A DNA stretch of 64,000 nucleotides. It comes from Halanaerobiales bacterium. Its GTDB lineage: Bacteria > Bacillota_F > Halanaerobiia > Halanaerobiales > DTU029. A program made the position numbers and the translations under genes. Below the pieces are notes generated by a model that was not told the DNA's origin, did not search any database, and saw only the letters and a program-made list of their open reading frames with translations. The stretch is from NCBI GenBank assembly GCA_016278415.1, contig JADQBV010000013.1:1-64000 (forward strand). Direction: 5' to 3'. Within the stretch, counting starts at the first letter, position 1. Every line of letters begins with the position of its first letter. Of this stretch, positions 43,535-52,214 are shown piece by piece.

Positions 43535-43644
43535 ACCTAGCACCTCGCTTAATTCAAATACTTTTTCAAACTATTCGACGTATTTTTAATTATACATATT
43601 ATAGCACACCCATTCTACCAAATAAACTTACACTTTATTAATTT

Positions 43645-44235
43645 TTACACATCCCCAAGTACCACCCACCTCTCCCCATCATAATCTTCATATCTTTCCG
43701 TAGTCACATTCTGCTCATAATAAACACCAAGAAGTCGTTTAATATCAGCATTATCAGCTCTTCTGGTAGTAAATCCCTGGTCTTTTAAGCTCTTTTCAAT
43801 CCTTGAAAGATAAGGAAATACATCCGATTCTTTTTCATTTTTAAGCCTAATAATAATTAGAAACTCACGAGCTGTAGCCATCTGAACTTGCATCCTATCA
43901 AGATTAGTACTGTCTTGCTGTAGGAGTTTTCGGATAACAGGATTTTGCTCTGTACCCATTCTTCTTTTTAAATACTGCTTATTATCATCAAAGTTTTCTT
44001 TTGAATTAAGACATAGCATTTCAATCTCTGCAATCCCCTTTAGTACCGTCATAAGTGCATAGATCCTTGCACTTACACTTGATTCAGATAATACGGATAT
44101 ATTTGTTGGATGGATAATAAAATACACTAGTTCTCCATATGGAGTTTTAAGGCTATAGTCTGTGATTTCTTCAATACCCATCAGCTCTCTTGTAGACTGC
44201 TTTTGTTTTTCATTTTGTTTCTGTTTTCTGCCCAC
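43645..44235 (-). CDS. Hypothetical T4SS operon protein
   Basis: A 196-residue protein between the PrgI-like gene and the cargo block. It is soluble, with a basic N-terminus (GRKQKQNEKQKQSTRELMGIEEI) and text such as YFIIHPTNISVLSESSVSARIYALMTVLKGI and FLIIIRLKNEKESDVFPYLSRIEKSLKDQGF that resembles the N-terminal, non-ATPase part of VirB4-like proteins. It could be a detached VirB4 N-domain, since it would be adjacent to virB4 without the cargo. GTG 44235 has GGAGGTTATAAGA and nearly overlaps the preceding stop. Confidence 0.6.
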   Translation of the reverse strand: MGRKQKQNEKQKQSTRELMGIEEITDYSLKTPYGELVYFIIHPTNISVLSESSVSARIYALMTVLKGIAEIEMLCLNSKENFDDNKQYLKRRMGTEQNPVIRKLLQQDSTNLDRMQVQMATAREFLIIIRLKNEKESDVFPYLSRIEKSLKDQGFTTRRADNADIKRLLGVYYEQNVTTERYEDYDGERWVVLGDV

Positions 44236-44237
44236 TC

Positions 44238-44495
44238 TTATAACCTCCATTCAAACTTCTGTTGCTTTAAAAGAAAAAAGCCACAGGCATATCGAATAAA
44301 ATTCAGTATGCTTGTGTCTTCAAATTGTATAGTTAAAAAGCTATATACTGCTGTTATTACAATAGGTGGCATAAGCCTAAGTTGTGCTAAGGCAAATACA
44401 GAAATAAGAAGTCCTATTCCAATAATGCCAATGTCTTTTAACTCCCATAGCCATAATGTTGCCTTAGCCTTTAAATTATCAGGATACATATACAC
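44238..44495 (-). CDS. PrgI/VirB3-like T4SS membrane protein
   Basis: An 85-residue inner-membrane protein of PrgI type: short N-terminal region, two adjacent hydrophobic segments (IGIIGIGLLISVFALAQL and IVITAVYSFLTIQF) and a basic C-terminus. VirB3/PrgI proteins are small channel components encoded just before virB4. GTG 44495 follows GGAGGAATAAACA, 3 bases after the methyltransferase ORF. Confidence 0.75.
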   Translation of the reverse strand: MYMYPDNLKAKATLWLWELKDIGIIGIGLLISVFALAQLRLMPPIVITAVYSFLTIQFEDTSILNFIRYACGFFLLKQQKFEWRL

Positions 44496-44498
44496 TGT

Positions 44499-45920
44499 TT
44501 ATTCCTCCACTTCATCTTTAAATTTTCTGAAAAAATAAGCAATCCCTCGCATAATAAAACTTACACAAGGGATTGCTACACTATTACCTAATGCCTTATA
44601 TCTTGCACTATCGGATGATTTTTCTATTTTAGTCCACCCATCGGGAAATCCTTGAAGTCTTTCACATTCAAGGGGTGTTAGTCTTCGTACAAGATTCTTA
44701 GTAGTTACAAGGTTTTCACTTCCTCCTCCATTATCTCCACCCTCTGCTCTAAGTGCTGCACAACCTTCTTTGTAATTAGCAAATTCAGATTGTCCAAACA
44801 TCATCTTTTCATTATCTACAATGCATTTATCTTGGCTGACATATTGATTACCAATGCCTTTTTCATCACTTCCACACAATGCTCCTACGGTATCTTGATA
44901 AGTTTTAGCTGGATAGCAAACAGCATGAATATCGCTGGTAGTAAGAGTATAACTAATATTTTCTTGAAATCCACATCCATTTCCACCATTATGATCTTGT
45001 CTATCAATAATATTTCCTGCAATACAATAACTGTCTGAATCAATTGGTTTTGATACTAATGGTACATTATTTCCTCCTGTTCCATAGGTGGCCGATATGG
45101 TTGGTGCTACATTTAGTGGACCATTATATCTGCAGTCTTTTGCATGATTATCAAATAGAACAGGTTGATTATTGCCACTTGTTCCTGCTGCTGATGTAAT
45201 AGTAGGACAAAGGTCAAAGCATATTTCTGCACCACCTTGCTGAGTTGCCATGACTATGGGTTGATTTCCTCCCATACTGGCTCGTAATGTTGAGGTAATA
45301 TTCTCTGTTATATCCATTCGGTCACCACCCTGATCATTTAAACATATCATAGGTTCTGTGACAAATGTCTGCATCTGCATATTTTGAGTTGCCATCAAGG
45401 CTCCTGAAATTCCATTTAAGTCAATGCCCTCATTTCGTTGATTGATATGATATGCTTTACATTCGGTAATCATATTGTCATTAGAATCTTCTTCTGCTCC
45501 TTCAGCTTCTCCTTGAATTTCTAAAGCTATTTTTAATTGTTTAGGCAGTTCCTTTCCTCTTGCTCTAGCTCTTCTGAGTATTCCCAAACAAGCTGTCTTG
45601 CTCAAATAATATTTTGGGTGCGGTGTGTCCTCCAAAATCTGCGACAAGAAAGATTCTTTTACGTCTTTGGGGGACACCCCAGTATTGAGCATCGAGAACT
45701 CTCCAAGCAATGGTGAATTCATATCCCAATATGCACCCAACAGATTTCCATATCCCTCCCGGAGGTCTAGGTATAGATACGCTGCTGTCTGCAATTCTTG
45801 TGGTTTCTTCAAGGACCGCATGGAAGTCTTCTCCGTTTGTACTTGAGAATGCTCCGGGGACATTTTCCCAAACGAAGTATCGAGGTCTGATAAGGTGATT
45901 TGCCTTTCCTCTTCTTGCAT
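44499..45920 (-). CDS. C-terminal half of a two-ORF cytosine methyltransferase
   Basis: An open frame of 473 codons in a different frame from, and overlapping, the preceding ORF. Its start is uncertain (in-frame ATGs at 45920, 45722 and 45692). Residues 60-125 (MLNTGVSPKDVKESFLSQIL...YYLSKTACLGILRRARARGKELP) are a conserved phage-type segment. A repetitive stretch follows (SAAGTSGNNQP, SATYGTGGNNVP), and the C-terminus (VRRLTPLECERLQGFPDGW, YKALGNSVAIPCV) is motif IX/X of C5-methyltransferases. With the upstream ORF it should form one split enzyme that methylates cytosine. Confidence 0.75.
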   Translation of the reverse strand: MQEEERQITLSDLDTSFGKMSPEHSQVQTEKTSMRSLKKPQELQTAAYLYLDLREGYGNLLGAYWDMNSPLLGEFSMLNTGVSPKDVKESFLSQILEDTPHPKYYLSKTACLGILRRARARGKELPKQLKIALEIQGEAEGAEEDSNDNMITECKAYHINQRNEGIDLNGISGALMATQNMQMQTFVTEPMICLNDQGGDRMDITENITSTLRASMGGNQPIVMATQQGGAEICFDLCPTITSAAGTSGNNQPVLFDNHAKDCRYNGPLNVAPTISATYGTGGNNVPLVSKPIDSDSYCIAGNIIDRQDHNGGNGCGFQENISYTLTTSDIHAVCYPAKTYQDTVGALCGSDEKGIGNQYVSQDKCIVDNEKMMFGQSEFANYKEGCAALRAEGGDNGGGSENLVTTKNLVRRLTPLECERLQGFPDGWTKIEKSSDSARYKALGNSVAIPCVSFIMRGIAYFFRKFKDEVEE

Positions 45921-46236
45921 CTGCCCACCTCATTTCCTTTGTTATTCTTATCTGCTCCATAAATAATCCTGAACGCTCACCAGCAAACCCTGCCCTTGCA
46001 CCTGCAACAGATAAGTCTTGGCATGGTGAACCACCTGTAATGATATCAACAGGAGGCAATTCTTCCCCTTTCAATTTTGTAATGTCGCCAACATGGATCA
46101 TATCAGGGAATCGTATTTTAGTCACCTCAATAGGAAAGGATTCAATTTCGCTTGACCATATAGGAGTAATTCTATTATGAACAGCAGCAAGGGGAAATCC
46201 TCCAATCCCATCGAAAAGACTCCCCAAGGTGATCAT
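45565..46236 (-). CDS. N-terminal half of a two-ORF cytosine methyltransferase
   Basis: 223 residues with C5-methyltransferase motif I (LGSLFDGIGGFPLAA), motif IV (GGSPCQDLSVAGARAG, catalytic Cys), motif VI (VWENVPGAFSS) and motif VIII (QRRKRIFLVADFGG), ending soon after at FEQDSLFGNTQKS. Motifs IX and X are missing here and lie in the overlapping ORF downstream. ATG 46236 overlaps the stop of the preceding gene (ATGA). About 356 bases are open in both frames, and both read like conserved protein. It is either a natural split enzyme or one joined by frameshifting. It may protect the element from host restriction. Confidence 0.8.
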   Translation of the reverse strand: MITLGSLFDGIGGFPLAAVHNRITPIWSSEIESFPIEVTKIRFPDMIHVGDITKLKGEELPPVDIITGGSPCQDLSVAGARAGFAGERSGLFMEQIRITKEMRWADARRGKANHLIRPRYFVWENVPGAFSSTNGEDFHAVLEETTRIADSSVSIPRPPGGIWKSVGCILGYEFTIAWRVLDAQYWGVPQRRKRIFLVADFGGHTAPKILFEQDSLFGNTQKS

Positions 46237-46589
46237 CTATCTATCCTCATACAAATTGGAGCCTCTTCTTTTATTTCAAAATCTAGTTTCATAATTCTTT
46301 TTATAGGAATGCCTATCCCTCTAGCAAATTCAGTTTCCTCAAACATTCCTTGAGAAATATGTTCACCAAATACCCATAGCTCATCGCATTTTGATAAAAA
46401 CTCTTTTCCTATGTTGATTCCCAATCTTCTTTCTTCTGGATTATTATCATCTAAAATCTGTGGGTAGAGAAGATGGGGACAAAAAAAGGCATTGCCTCCA
46501 TTTAACACATATCGGCAAGCCTGTTTCGCATATTCTATATTCTTTTTTATATCTCCTTTATAGGGAGATGCAACATATATTAGTTTCAT
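46233..46589 (-). CDS. DUF4406-type nucleotide-sugar-like fold protein
   Basis: A 118-residue Rossmann-like protein (KLIYVASPYKGDIKKNIEYAKQACRYVLNGGNAFFCPHLLYPQIL, DELWVFGEHISQGMFEETEFARGIGIPI) resembling the DUF4406/nucleoside 2-deoxyribosyltransferase group frequent in phages. The Glu in EETEFA is the likely catalytic position. The substrate may be a nucleotide. ATG 46589 has GAGAGGATTTA. It overlaps the methyltransferase start, so both may act in DNA modification. Confidence 0.72.
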   Translation of the reverse strand: MKLIYVASPYKGDIKKNIEYAKQACRYVLNGGNAFFCPHLLYPQILDDNNPEERRLGINIGKEFLSKCDELWVFGEHISQGMFEETEFARGIGIPIKRIMKLDFEIKEEAPICMRIDR

Positions 46590-46609
46590 TAAATCCTCTC
46601 TTTCTACTT

Positions 46610-47512
46610 TTATTTTGGTACTGCTTGTACTATAGTTTTAGTTGTGTTTACAGCGGCCTGTGCTGTATAAACTGCACTCATTACATTGGCACGAGTGGAT
46701 GTATCAAGTCCAAATGCTCCAGCAATCCGCGGTACTTCTCCGGCCGATAACATTAATCCAAGTCCTAATAATGCATGATCTTTTACTACCATAAGTCCTG
46801 CAGTTAATATGGTTGCTTGAAGAAATGTAGTAAGGCACAAACCGATTATCTGCTTGCACCACTGAATAAAGCCATCAATATAACCACGAGGAACAGAAAA
46901 CATATATAGACTTCCAACCGCTATCTGAATAAGCAAAATTCCACCTCTTTTTAGGTTTGTAAAAAATACTTTAATTACTGCATATCCCATTAAGATAATA
47001 ATAAAGAGTGCCATAAATGGACTTGTTATCATAGAAATTCCACCGAATATACCTGAACCACCTATGTTTGTAATATCACCTACGTTATTTAATTCTCCAA
47101 TAATAGATGTTGCTAGTTCACTGATTCCACTTCCATATCCCGTAATACCTGCAGTTAAACTTCCCTGTAAACTGACCGAGAGCTTATATAATTCGATAGG
47201 TACTGTAGTAAATAGACTGACTGCCATAAAACCTTTAATTGCATTTAAGGCAGCATCTTTCATGTTGCCCCTACCATATTGATACTCAATTCCCGTTTCA
47301 AAGCAGGACACTACAAGTCCTGTTCCATAGAGTGACCAAGCAAGGTAAGAGAAGAACAAAACGATTGATTGTACCCAGCTCATCTCAAAAAGTTCTACTC
47401 CCATATTTCCCATTTGGGCAAAGAAATCAGCAAGAAAACCTATAAGCTGACCGTAGAACCAATCGATGATTTGATCCATTACATCACCCAAGAGAAAATC
47501 CCAGATAAACAT
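46610..47512 (-). CDS. VirB6/TrbL-like T4SS channel protein
   Basis: A 300-residue polytopic membrane protein with about six hydrophobic segments and a long glycine-rich central part (LQGSLTAGITGYGSGISELATSIIGEL, GGSGIFGGISMITSPFMALFIIILMGYAVI). This matches the VirB6/TrbL-like family of Gram-positive ICEs. It forms part of the translocation channel. ATG 47512 has AGGTGAAGTGAA. The VirB2-like gene would be its direct neighbour without the plus-strand insertion at 47.6-50.0 kb. Confidence 0.82.
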   Translation of the reverse strand: MFIWDFLLGDVMDQIIDWFYGQLIGFLADFFAQMGNMGVELFEMSWVQSIVLFFSYLAWSLYGTGLVVSCFETGIEYQYGRGNMKDAALNAIKGFMAVSLFTTVPIELYKLSVSLQGSLTAGITGYGSGISELATSIIGELNNVGDITNIGGSGIFGGISMITSPFMALFIIILMGYAVIKVFFTNLKRGGILLIQIAVGSLYMFSVPRGYIDGFIQWCKQIIGLCLTTFLQATILTAGLMVVKDHALLGLGLMLSAGEVPRIAGAFGLDTSTRANVMSAVYTAQAAVNTTKTIVQAVPK

Positions 47513-47636
47513 TTCACTTCACCTCTTTTCTTTGAAAAAATACATTCATTTTGATGTGACAGGTTAATAACTTTTACATCTCCTAAATAGTTACTACCTA
47601 GCTATCTCTATTTTTTATTAAATATCATATTTAATA

Positions 47637-47665
47637 TTGACTTTAATAATATTAAAGTATATATT
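47637..47665 (+). promoter_or_regulatory. Promoter with palindromic operator before the DUF2089 gene
   Basis: TTGACT (47637-47642), 17-base spacer, TATATT (47660-47665). The spacer contains the palindrome CTTTAATA-A-TATTAAAG (47641-47657), a probable operator, so the DUF2089 protein may repress its own operon. Confidence 0.75.
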
Positions 47666-47690
47666 TAACATTATTAAAGGAGGTTTTAAT

Positions 47691-47990
47691 ATGCCAATAG
47701 ATGTTGTGCCCGAATGGATGATAAATCTTGACGATGAAGATGTATCATTCATTAAAAAATTTCTCTTAGCTTCAGGTTCATTAAAGGAGATTGCTAATCA
47801 GTATGAAGTTACTTATCCCACAGTAAGACTTAGGCTTGATAAATTGATACAAAAAATTCAAATAAGTGAAGATGCATCAACCGAGCCATACATCGCTTTA
47901 ATCAAGCGATTAGCTTTAAATGACAAGGTGGACTTTGAAACTGCTAAACTATTGATTTCAGAATACAAAAAAGTTAAAGAAGCTGAATAA
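47691..47990 (+). CDS. DUF2089-type DNA-binding regulator
   Basis: A 99-residue protein (VPEWMINLDDEDVSFIKKFLLASGSLKEIANQYEVTYPTVRLRLDKLIQKI) with the DUF2089 helix-turn-helix. ATG 47691 has AAAGGAGGTTTTAAT; earlier codons lie upstream of the promoter's transcription start. It is followed after one base by a membrane-protein gene, the usual partner in this family, which suggests it controls expression of that protein. It is read against the surrounding transfer operon. Confidence 0.82.
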   Translation: MPIDVVPEWMINLDDEDVSFIKKFLLASGSLKEIANQYEVTYPTVRLRLDKLIQKIQISEDASTEPYIALIKRLALNDKVDFETAKLLISEYKKVKEAE

Positions 47991-47991
47991 T

Positions 47992-48315
47992 ATGAAAAAT
48001 GTAACGATAATGTTGTTTCTTGTACTGGCATTGTTAGTTGGAGCAATTTTTCTTCAAATATTTTTATCTAAAAAGAAGAGCAAGTGGTTTGGACTTATAC
48101 TTCCGACAATCACATTTCTATATTCTTTATTGATGATTTTCAGTATTGCTGTTTTTGAGGGAATGACGGGTGGTGAGATATTCATGCTCATTGCCTCAAC
48201 CTTTCTAATTAGTAATATTCCAACCATTGTTTTTCTTGGTATTTATTTTGGTTGTCGGGAGAAAATGAAACTTCGTTCCCAGCTTGACAAAATGAATATT
48301 CAAGACTTGGAGTAA
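47992..48315 (+). CDS. Small membrane protein paired with DUF2089 regulator
   Basis: A 107-residue protein with three hydrophobic segments (IMLFLVLALLVGAIFLQIFL; LILPTITFLYSLLMIFSIAVF; IFMLIASTFLISNIPTIVFLGIYFG) and a charged C-terminus. No family recognised. It starts one base after the DUF2089 gene and probably depends on coupled translation, since its own ribosome-binding site is weak. Confidence 0.65.
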   Translation: MKNVTIMLFLVLALLVGAIFLQIFLSKKKSKWFGLILPTITFLYSLLMIFSIAVFEGMTGGEIFMLIASTFLISNIPTIVFLGIYFGCREKMKLRSQLDKMNIQDLE

Positions 48316-48486
48316 CCTCCTGTTATTGATACACACTTTATTTGCCTAAATCAATTCCACTAAAACTAATGTTGTTTTCATGTTAGTAGGCTTCTAATGT
48401 TTGCATTAAGATGATTGAAGCTATTAGTTTGTTGTGATAAAATTATTTATAATAAATGTTAAAAAATAATCCAAAGGGTCACCAAT

Positions 48487-49992
48487 ATGACAACTTATAA
48501 TAAATTCAATAGACTAAATATTGATACTTTGCCACTTGGCTTTGAGCGAGACAATAATAAAAATCTGTATTTTTGTACACCCAAAGGCGCCAAAATCATT
48601 GGCTGGGCAGGTGTTGATGGTATTCATTTTTGCTTTATCCGTGGCTTTGGAGAAATGGTGTTTGCTGTAAGCCCTATGAATACACCGGGGAACTATGTCC
48701 ATCCGTTAGCAAATTGTTTTTCTGATTTTCTATGCCTTTTACTTGCTTGCGGTGACACCGCAGCATTAGAGCAGGCATATAGCTGGAATCAAGCACAGTT
48801 TGAAACCTTTTTTATGGACAAACCTATTACAGAAGCTCAATCGTCAGTTCTGAACATCATTTCTGAAAAGTTGCAGCTTGAAGCAATGGAGCACCCGTTT
48901 GAATATATCAAGCAATTACAAGCTGACTTTGATTACAGTAAGATTAAATTTACAGAAGACTACGATGACTTTGTCCCATCAGAGCCAACACTTCCCGAAT
49001 GGAAGGTGTATTTTGAAGGTAATTTCTGGGGACATTCCACACGGCAAAAAGCCGGAAAAGAGATTTCCACAAATGTACAATTTATCTTGAATAATAAAGA
49101 ATGGTTCATTCCGTCCATTTATAATTGTAGCAAGGGATTGGTGATTGACTTCTGTGTACAGATTCCTATAGATACTATTCGGGATTTTATCTGTAAATGG
49201 AATCTTACTCCCGAACAAAATGGTTCTGATTTTACCAATGAACAGCAAATGCTGATGGAAAATGAAAATCCTATGGCAATCAATATTAGTCCTGAAATCA
49301 TACTGAACGGTAAAATAATTTCATGTTTACATGGCTGCGGTCTATCTTGGAATCCTTGTTTTCCAGAACTTAATGGAATAGAATCGCAGGGAGTACTCAA
49401 ACAATATGAGCTTGACCCTGCGAATGGTTGGGTTATCTGGCGTTCAGCTTTTCCTTGGCAGACCACATGCAAACCGAAAATTTCCTCCCTTAGCGTAGTA
49501 ATTAAGCACGACCCTATCAGCATTTGCGGTTCACATTTCGTCGTATCTGCTCCGGATGAATGTGTTGATTTTACCAATCCAATAACCAAAACTTCACATA
49601 TGCTGACAGTGCAGGAATATGAGCAGCAGGAAATTCCGAATAATATATTTAGCGATGATGATTACAATTTCCCACCCCACTGCACTGCAATGAGCTACAC
49701 CGTTTCTCCGGAGCTTGCCGATGAGTCTTTCTCTGTTCGTGATTGCAGCGCCGGTGACAGACCTCGTAAAAAACAGACTAATCCAATGGAACCGCAAAGC
49801 ACAGCCGACTGCTTTTCTGTCGGAATTATTGGTGGTGCATACAGACCGACTGCCATTCCCTTTGGTGATAGCGTGCAAGGAAAGCTTCGTGACGTTTGTT
49901 CTGCCTTGCACTTTGAGCCTGTTAATACGGTAGAGTGGAAAATCACATTTCACGAAAAACCTTGTGCGGATATTACTGTCAAAATAATATAA
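48487..49992 (+). CDS. Large hypothetical protein, higher G+C than its surroundings
   Basis: A 501-residue soluble protein without recognised domains. It is rich in aromatic and cysteine residues (GVDGIHFCFIRGFGEMVFAVSPMNTPGNYVHPLANCFSDFLCLLLACGDTAALEQAYSWNQAQFE). The phrase looks like the uncharacterised proteins seen in Ruminococcus/Clostridium genomes, but I cannot name a family. Codon choice and G+C content differ from the flanking transfer genes, suggesting separate acquisition. ATG 48487 follows AAAGGGTCACCAAT. Expressed from its own promoter, 170 bases behind the membrane protein. Confidence 0.65.
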   Translation: MTTYNKFNRLNIDTLPLGFERDNNKNLYFCTPKGAKIIGWAGVDGIHFCFIRGFGEMVFAVSPMNTPGNYVHPLANCFSDFLCLLLACGDTAALEQAYSWNQAQFETFFMDKPITEAQSSVLNIISEKLQLEAMEHPFEYIKQLQADFDYSKIKFTEDYDDFVPSEPTLPEWKVYFEGNFWGHSTRQKAGKEISTNVQFILNNKEWFIPSIYNCSKGLVIDFCVQIPIDTIRDFICKWNLTPEQNGSDFTNEQQMLMENENPMAINISPEIILNGKIISCLHGCGLSWNPCFPELNGIESQGVLKQYELDPANGWVIWRSAFPWQTTCKPKISSLSVVIKHDPISICGSHFVVSAPDECVDFTNPITKTSHMLTVQEYEQQEIPNNIFSDDDYNFPPHCTAMSYTVSPELADESFSVRDCSAGDRPRKKQTNPMEPQSTADCFSVGIIGGAYRPTAIPFGDSVQGKLRDVCSALHFEPVNTVEWKITFHEKPCADITVKII

Positions 49993-50045
49993 ATTGCTAC
50001 AACTATTGTTCCCTGTGCAAAATATAGTTCGTTCAATTTAAGTGA

Positions 50046-50076
50046 AGCCACTACATTTTTAATTTGTGTAGTGGCT
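50046..50076. terminator. Hairpin between convergent genes
   Basis: AGCCACTACA (50046-50055) and TGTAGTGGCT (50067-50076) pair perfectly across an 11-base loop, between the plus-strand 501-residue gene and the minus-strand VirB2-like gene. Confidence 0.65.
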
Positions 50077-50086
50077 CTTAATTTGT

Positions 50087-50428
50087 CTACATCCCTAAAA
50101 TAGTCCAAATATATGCTGGTGCAGTTAGTGTAAATACTAAACATGCAAACAAGATTGCGGGTGCCGCCCATTCAAATTGGCCATGCTTTCTATAGTCAAA
50201 ATAAGCAGTTCCAAGTTTTGCAAAGAAGAATACTGCTAAAACAAGGTCAATTGCAGGGAACACAACCTTATTCACAACTGTTTTTATCTGTTCTGATGCA
50301 TCACTCCAAGTATCTTCAATTGCCCCTGCAACATCTCCTGTACCTGAAGCTAATGCTGTAGTGCTAAACATCAATATACCAATCAGTACTATGCACATGG
50401 TCAATGCTATTTTCTTATTTATCTTCAT
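50087..50428 (-). CDS. VirB2/TrbC-like T4SS pilin (DUF3852)
   Basis: A 113-residue protein with a signal peptide (residues 1-27, MKINKKIALTMCIVLIGILMFSTTALA) and two hydrophobic segments (VVFPAIDLVLAVFFFAKLG and APAILFACLVFTLTAPAYIW) joined by a basic loop: the VirB2/TrbC topology. It resembles DUF3852. It would form the conjugative pilus or channel subunit. ATG 50428 has AAAGAGGTG. Note that this element also has separate Flp-like pilins. Confidence 0.78.
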   Translation of the reverse strand: MKINKKIALTMCIVLIGILMFSTTALASGTGDVAGAIEDTWSDASEQIKTVVNKVVFPAIDLVLAVFFFAKLGTAYFDYRKHGQFEWAAPAILFACLVFTLTAPAYIWTILGM

Positions 50429-50459
50429 TAAAAAACACCTCTTTCTTTTTCTGGATTAT

Positions 50460-52151
50460 TTAAGGATTTAAGGGTGCAATGTGCCAATCCTGCCACAAGT
50501 TCCCCTTTATTGTTAATGTATCTGAAAGATTCATAGAGAGCATTCCATCAGGTGTCCATGCATCTATAAGCCATGTATTTACTGTATAAGCACCGTCTGG
50601 CATCCATATTGGAGTAAAATGTGTACGATTCTTATAAGTGGAATAATTATTTTTCTTAAACTCAAACCTTGCATTTGAACCACCTGAAACACGTTCTAAT
50701 AATCTCCAGTAGGTTTCATAGCGAAATTCAGGGAAATAGGAAACAGCATTTTGAGCATAAGTAATAGCTGAACTTTGATTACTACTCACATTTCCAGTCA
50801 CTGTTTGATTGATTCCATATCCACTTTTAAAACTACTTCCACTTGCAGTAGGGTTTTTATCGTCGTTTTTTATACTCATATAACTAGAAAGTCTAGCTGT
50901 ATATTGGTCAAGGTCAAATTCCCACCAGCCATGGTCACACCAATATCCCGAGTCCTCTCCTGTACTATGCAACACCCAATATGTCCGCCACCAAGGACTC
51001 CATATGCTCCAATTTGCATTTGTTTTTTCTTCTCTGTTTGGAACAGAGGAATGAGAAAAAGAGTCATTTTTATCATCTGCTACAGGATTTGGTGGTGGAT
51101 TTTTATCTAAATCAACAATCTTAACATTGATAATTGATTTAGTAGTACTACCCGGTCCATTCACTATTACATCTATTACCATATCTTGTTCCGTATCAGG
51201 AGTTGTCCACTTCACCCATGCAAGCTGAGAGTCGCCACCTGGGTAATATACATTACCAACATTATAGGTTTTCCCATCAATAATAAAACTCACACGAGTC
51301 GGATTATCAGGATCAGATTGTCCTCCACTAACCATAACGGCAGTGATCACCTCAGTATTTACTCTATATTCATAATCATATGCACTTACAATTGGTGGTT
51401 CAGGCTGTTCTGTAAAACGCACGATACCAAGTCCCAGAGAAGATTTTATATCTGCATTTGAGGCCGCTTTTGTAGTACTGCCGCTCCATGCTGGATATCC
51501 CAAATCTCCTACCTCTAGAAACATTGCAAGGGGCAAGTTTTTATGGGATAAAGATACCATCTTATTTCTAAGCAATCCACTTAACTGTTCATCATATATG
51601 GCAGCTTCCGTTGCAGTTGTAGCAATCATAACTCCTTGAAATGTGTAATATGCCATTGGTTCTAAAAGTAATTTGTAATCCCCACCAATTAGAATATCGA
51701 AATCCATTCCTGTTATTGATGCAATTGAGCGGATAACTTGCTCATCTGTAAAATAGCTCTTTATAGCTGCTATATTGCTACTACCATTCGTACTCACTAT
51801 TCTTGGCATTGTTTGAGATGGATTAATGTAAGAATATGCACCTTGAATAGGAGATAAATTTCTTCCACCATTGTATTGAATTTTAGAGACCTTACCAAAG
51901 TGAAACATAGTAGATGGAGGTTGTTTATTTGTTAAATCAATAGGGGTAGTTACTGTGGCATGATCACTTGCTCGAACTACAGTAACACGCACACCATCAT
52001 AACCAGGAGACCACTTATCAGTATTCGTTCCATCTCCCATACCTCCACCACCCGAGTCAATATTTCCATCTCCAACTGCAAATACCACAATCGGCATCAT
52101 TAAGCTAAATAGAATTATAAATACTATCAAAATCTGTAATATTTTTTTCAT
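50460..52151 (-). CDS. Large secreted protein of the transfer region
   Basis: A 563-residue exported protein: signal peptide at residues 1-25 (LQILIVFIILFSLMMPIVVFA), then a glycine-rich segment (GNIDSGGGGMGDG) and a long beta-rich body with Ser/Thr/Asn-rich text and a Trp-rich tract (WSIWSPWWRTYWVLH). No sortase motif or membrane anchor is seen. Similar proteins occur in this position in other ICEs, but their function is not known to me. ATG 52151 has AAAGGAGAGCAG, directly behind a terminator hairpin. Confidence 0.65.
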   Translation of the reverse strand: MKKILQILIVFIILFSLMMPIVVFAVGDGNIDSGGGGMGDGTNTDKWSPGYDGVRVTVVRASDHATVTTPIDLTNKQPPSTMFHFGKVSKIQYNGGRNLSPIQGAYSYINPSQTMPRIVSTNGSSNIAAIKSYFTDEQVIRSIASITGMDFDILIGGDYKLLLEPMAYYTFQGVMIATTATEAAIYDEQLSGLLRNKMVSLSHKNLPLAMFLEVGDLGYPAWSGSTTKAASNADIKSSLGLGIVRFTEQPEPPIVSAYDYEYRVNTEVITAVMVSGGQSDPDNPTRVSFIIDGKTYNVGNVYYPGGDSQLAWVKWTTPDTEQDMVIDVIVNGPGSTTKSIINVKIVDLDKNPPPNPVADDKNDSFSHSSVPNREEKTNANWSIWSPWWRTYWVLHSTGEDSGYWCDHGWWEFDLDQYTARLSSYMSIKNDDKNPTASGSSFKSGYGINQTVTGNVSSNQSSAITYAQNAVSYFPEFRYETYWRLLERVSGGSNARFEFKKNNYSTYKNRTHFTPIWMPDGAYTVNTWLIDAWTPDGMLSMNLSDTLTIKGNLWQDWHIAPLNP

Positions 52152-52170
52152 CTGCTCTCCTTTCTACAAC

Positions 52171-52195
52171 AAAAAACACTGCATCTCTGCAGTGT
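52171..52195 (-). terminator. Strong terminator between Tad and T4SS modules
   Basis: ACACTGCA (52188-52195 on the minus strand), loop GAGA, TGCAGTGT (52176-52183), then six T. It leaves only 19 bases to the next start codon, so it either ends the Tad operon or attenuates the following gene. Confidence 0.85.
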
Positions 52196-52214
52196 TCTTC
52201 ATTACTATTTATAT

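Noticed and set aside
49119..49946. Minus-strand open frames antisense to the 501-residue gene
   Set aside because: Shadow frames with poor composition and no ribosome-binding sites; the plus-strand gene has a normal start and its own promoter region.
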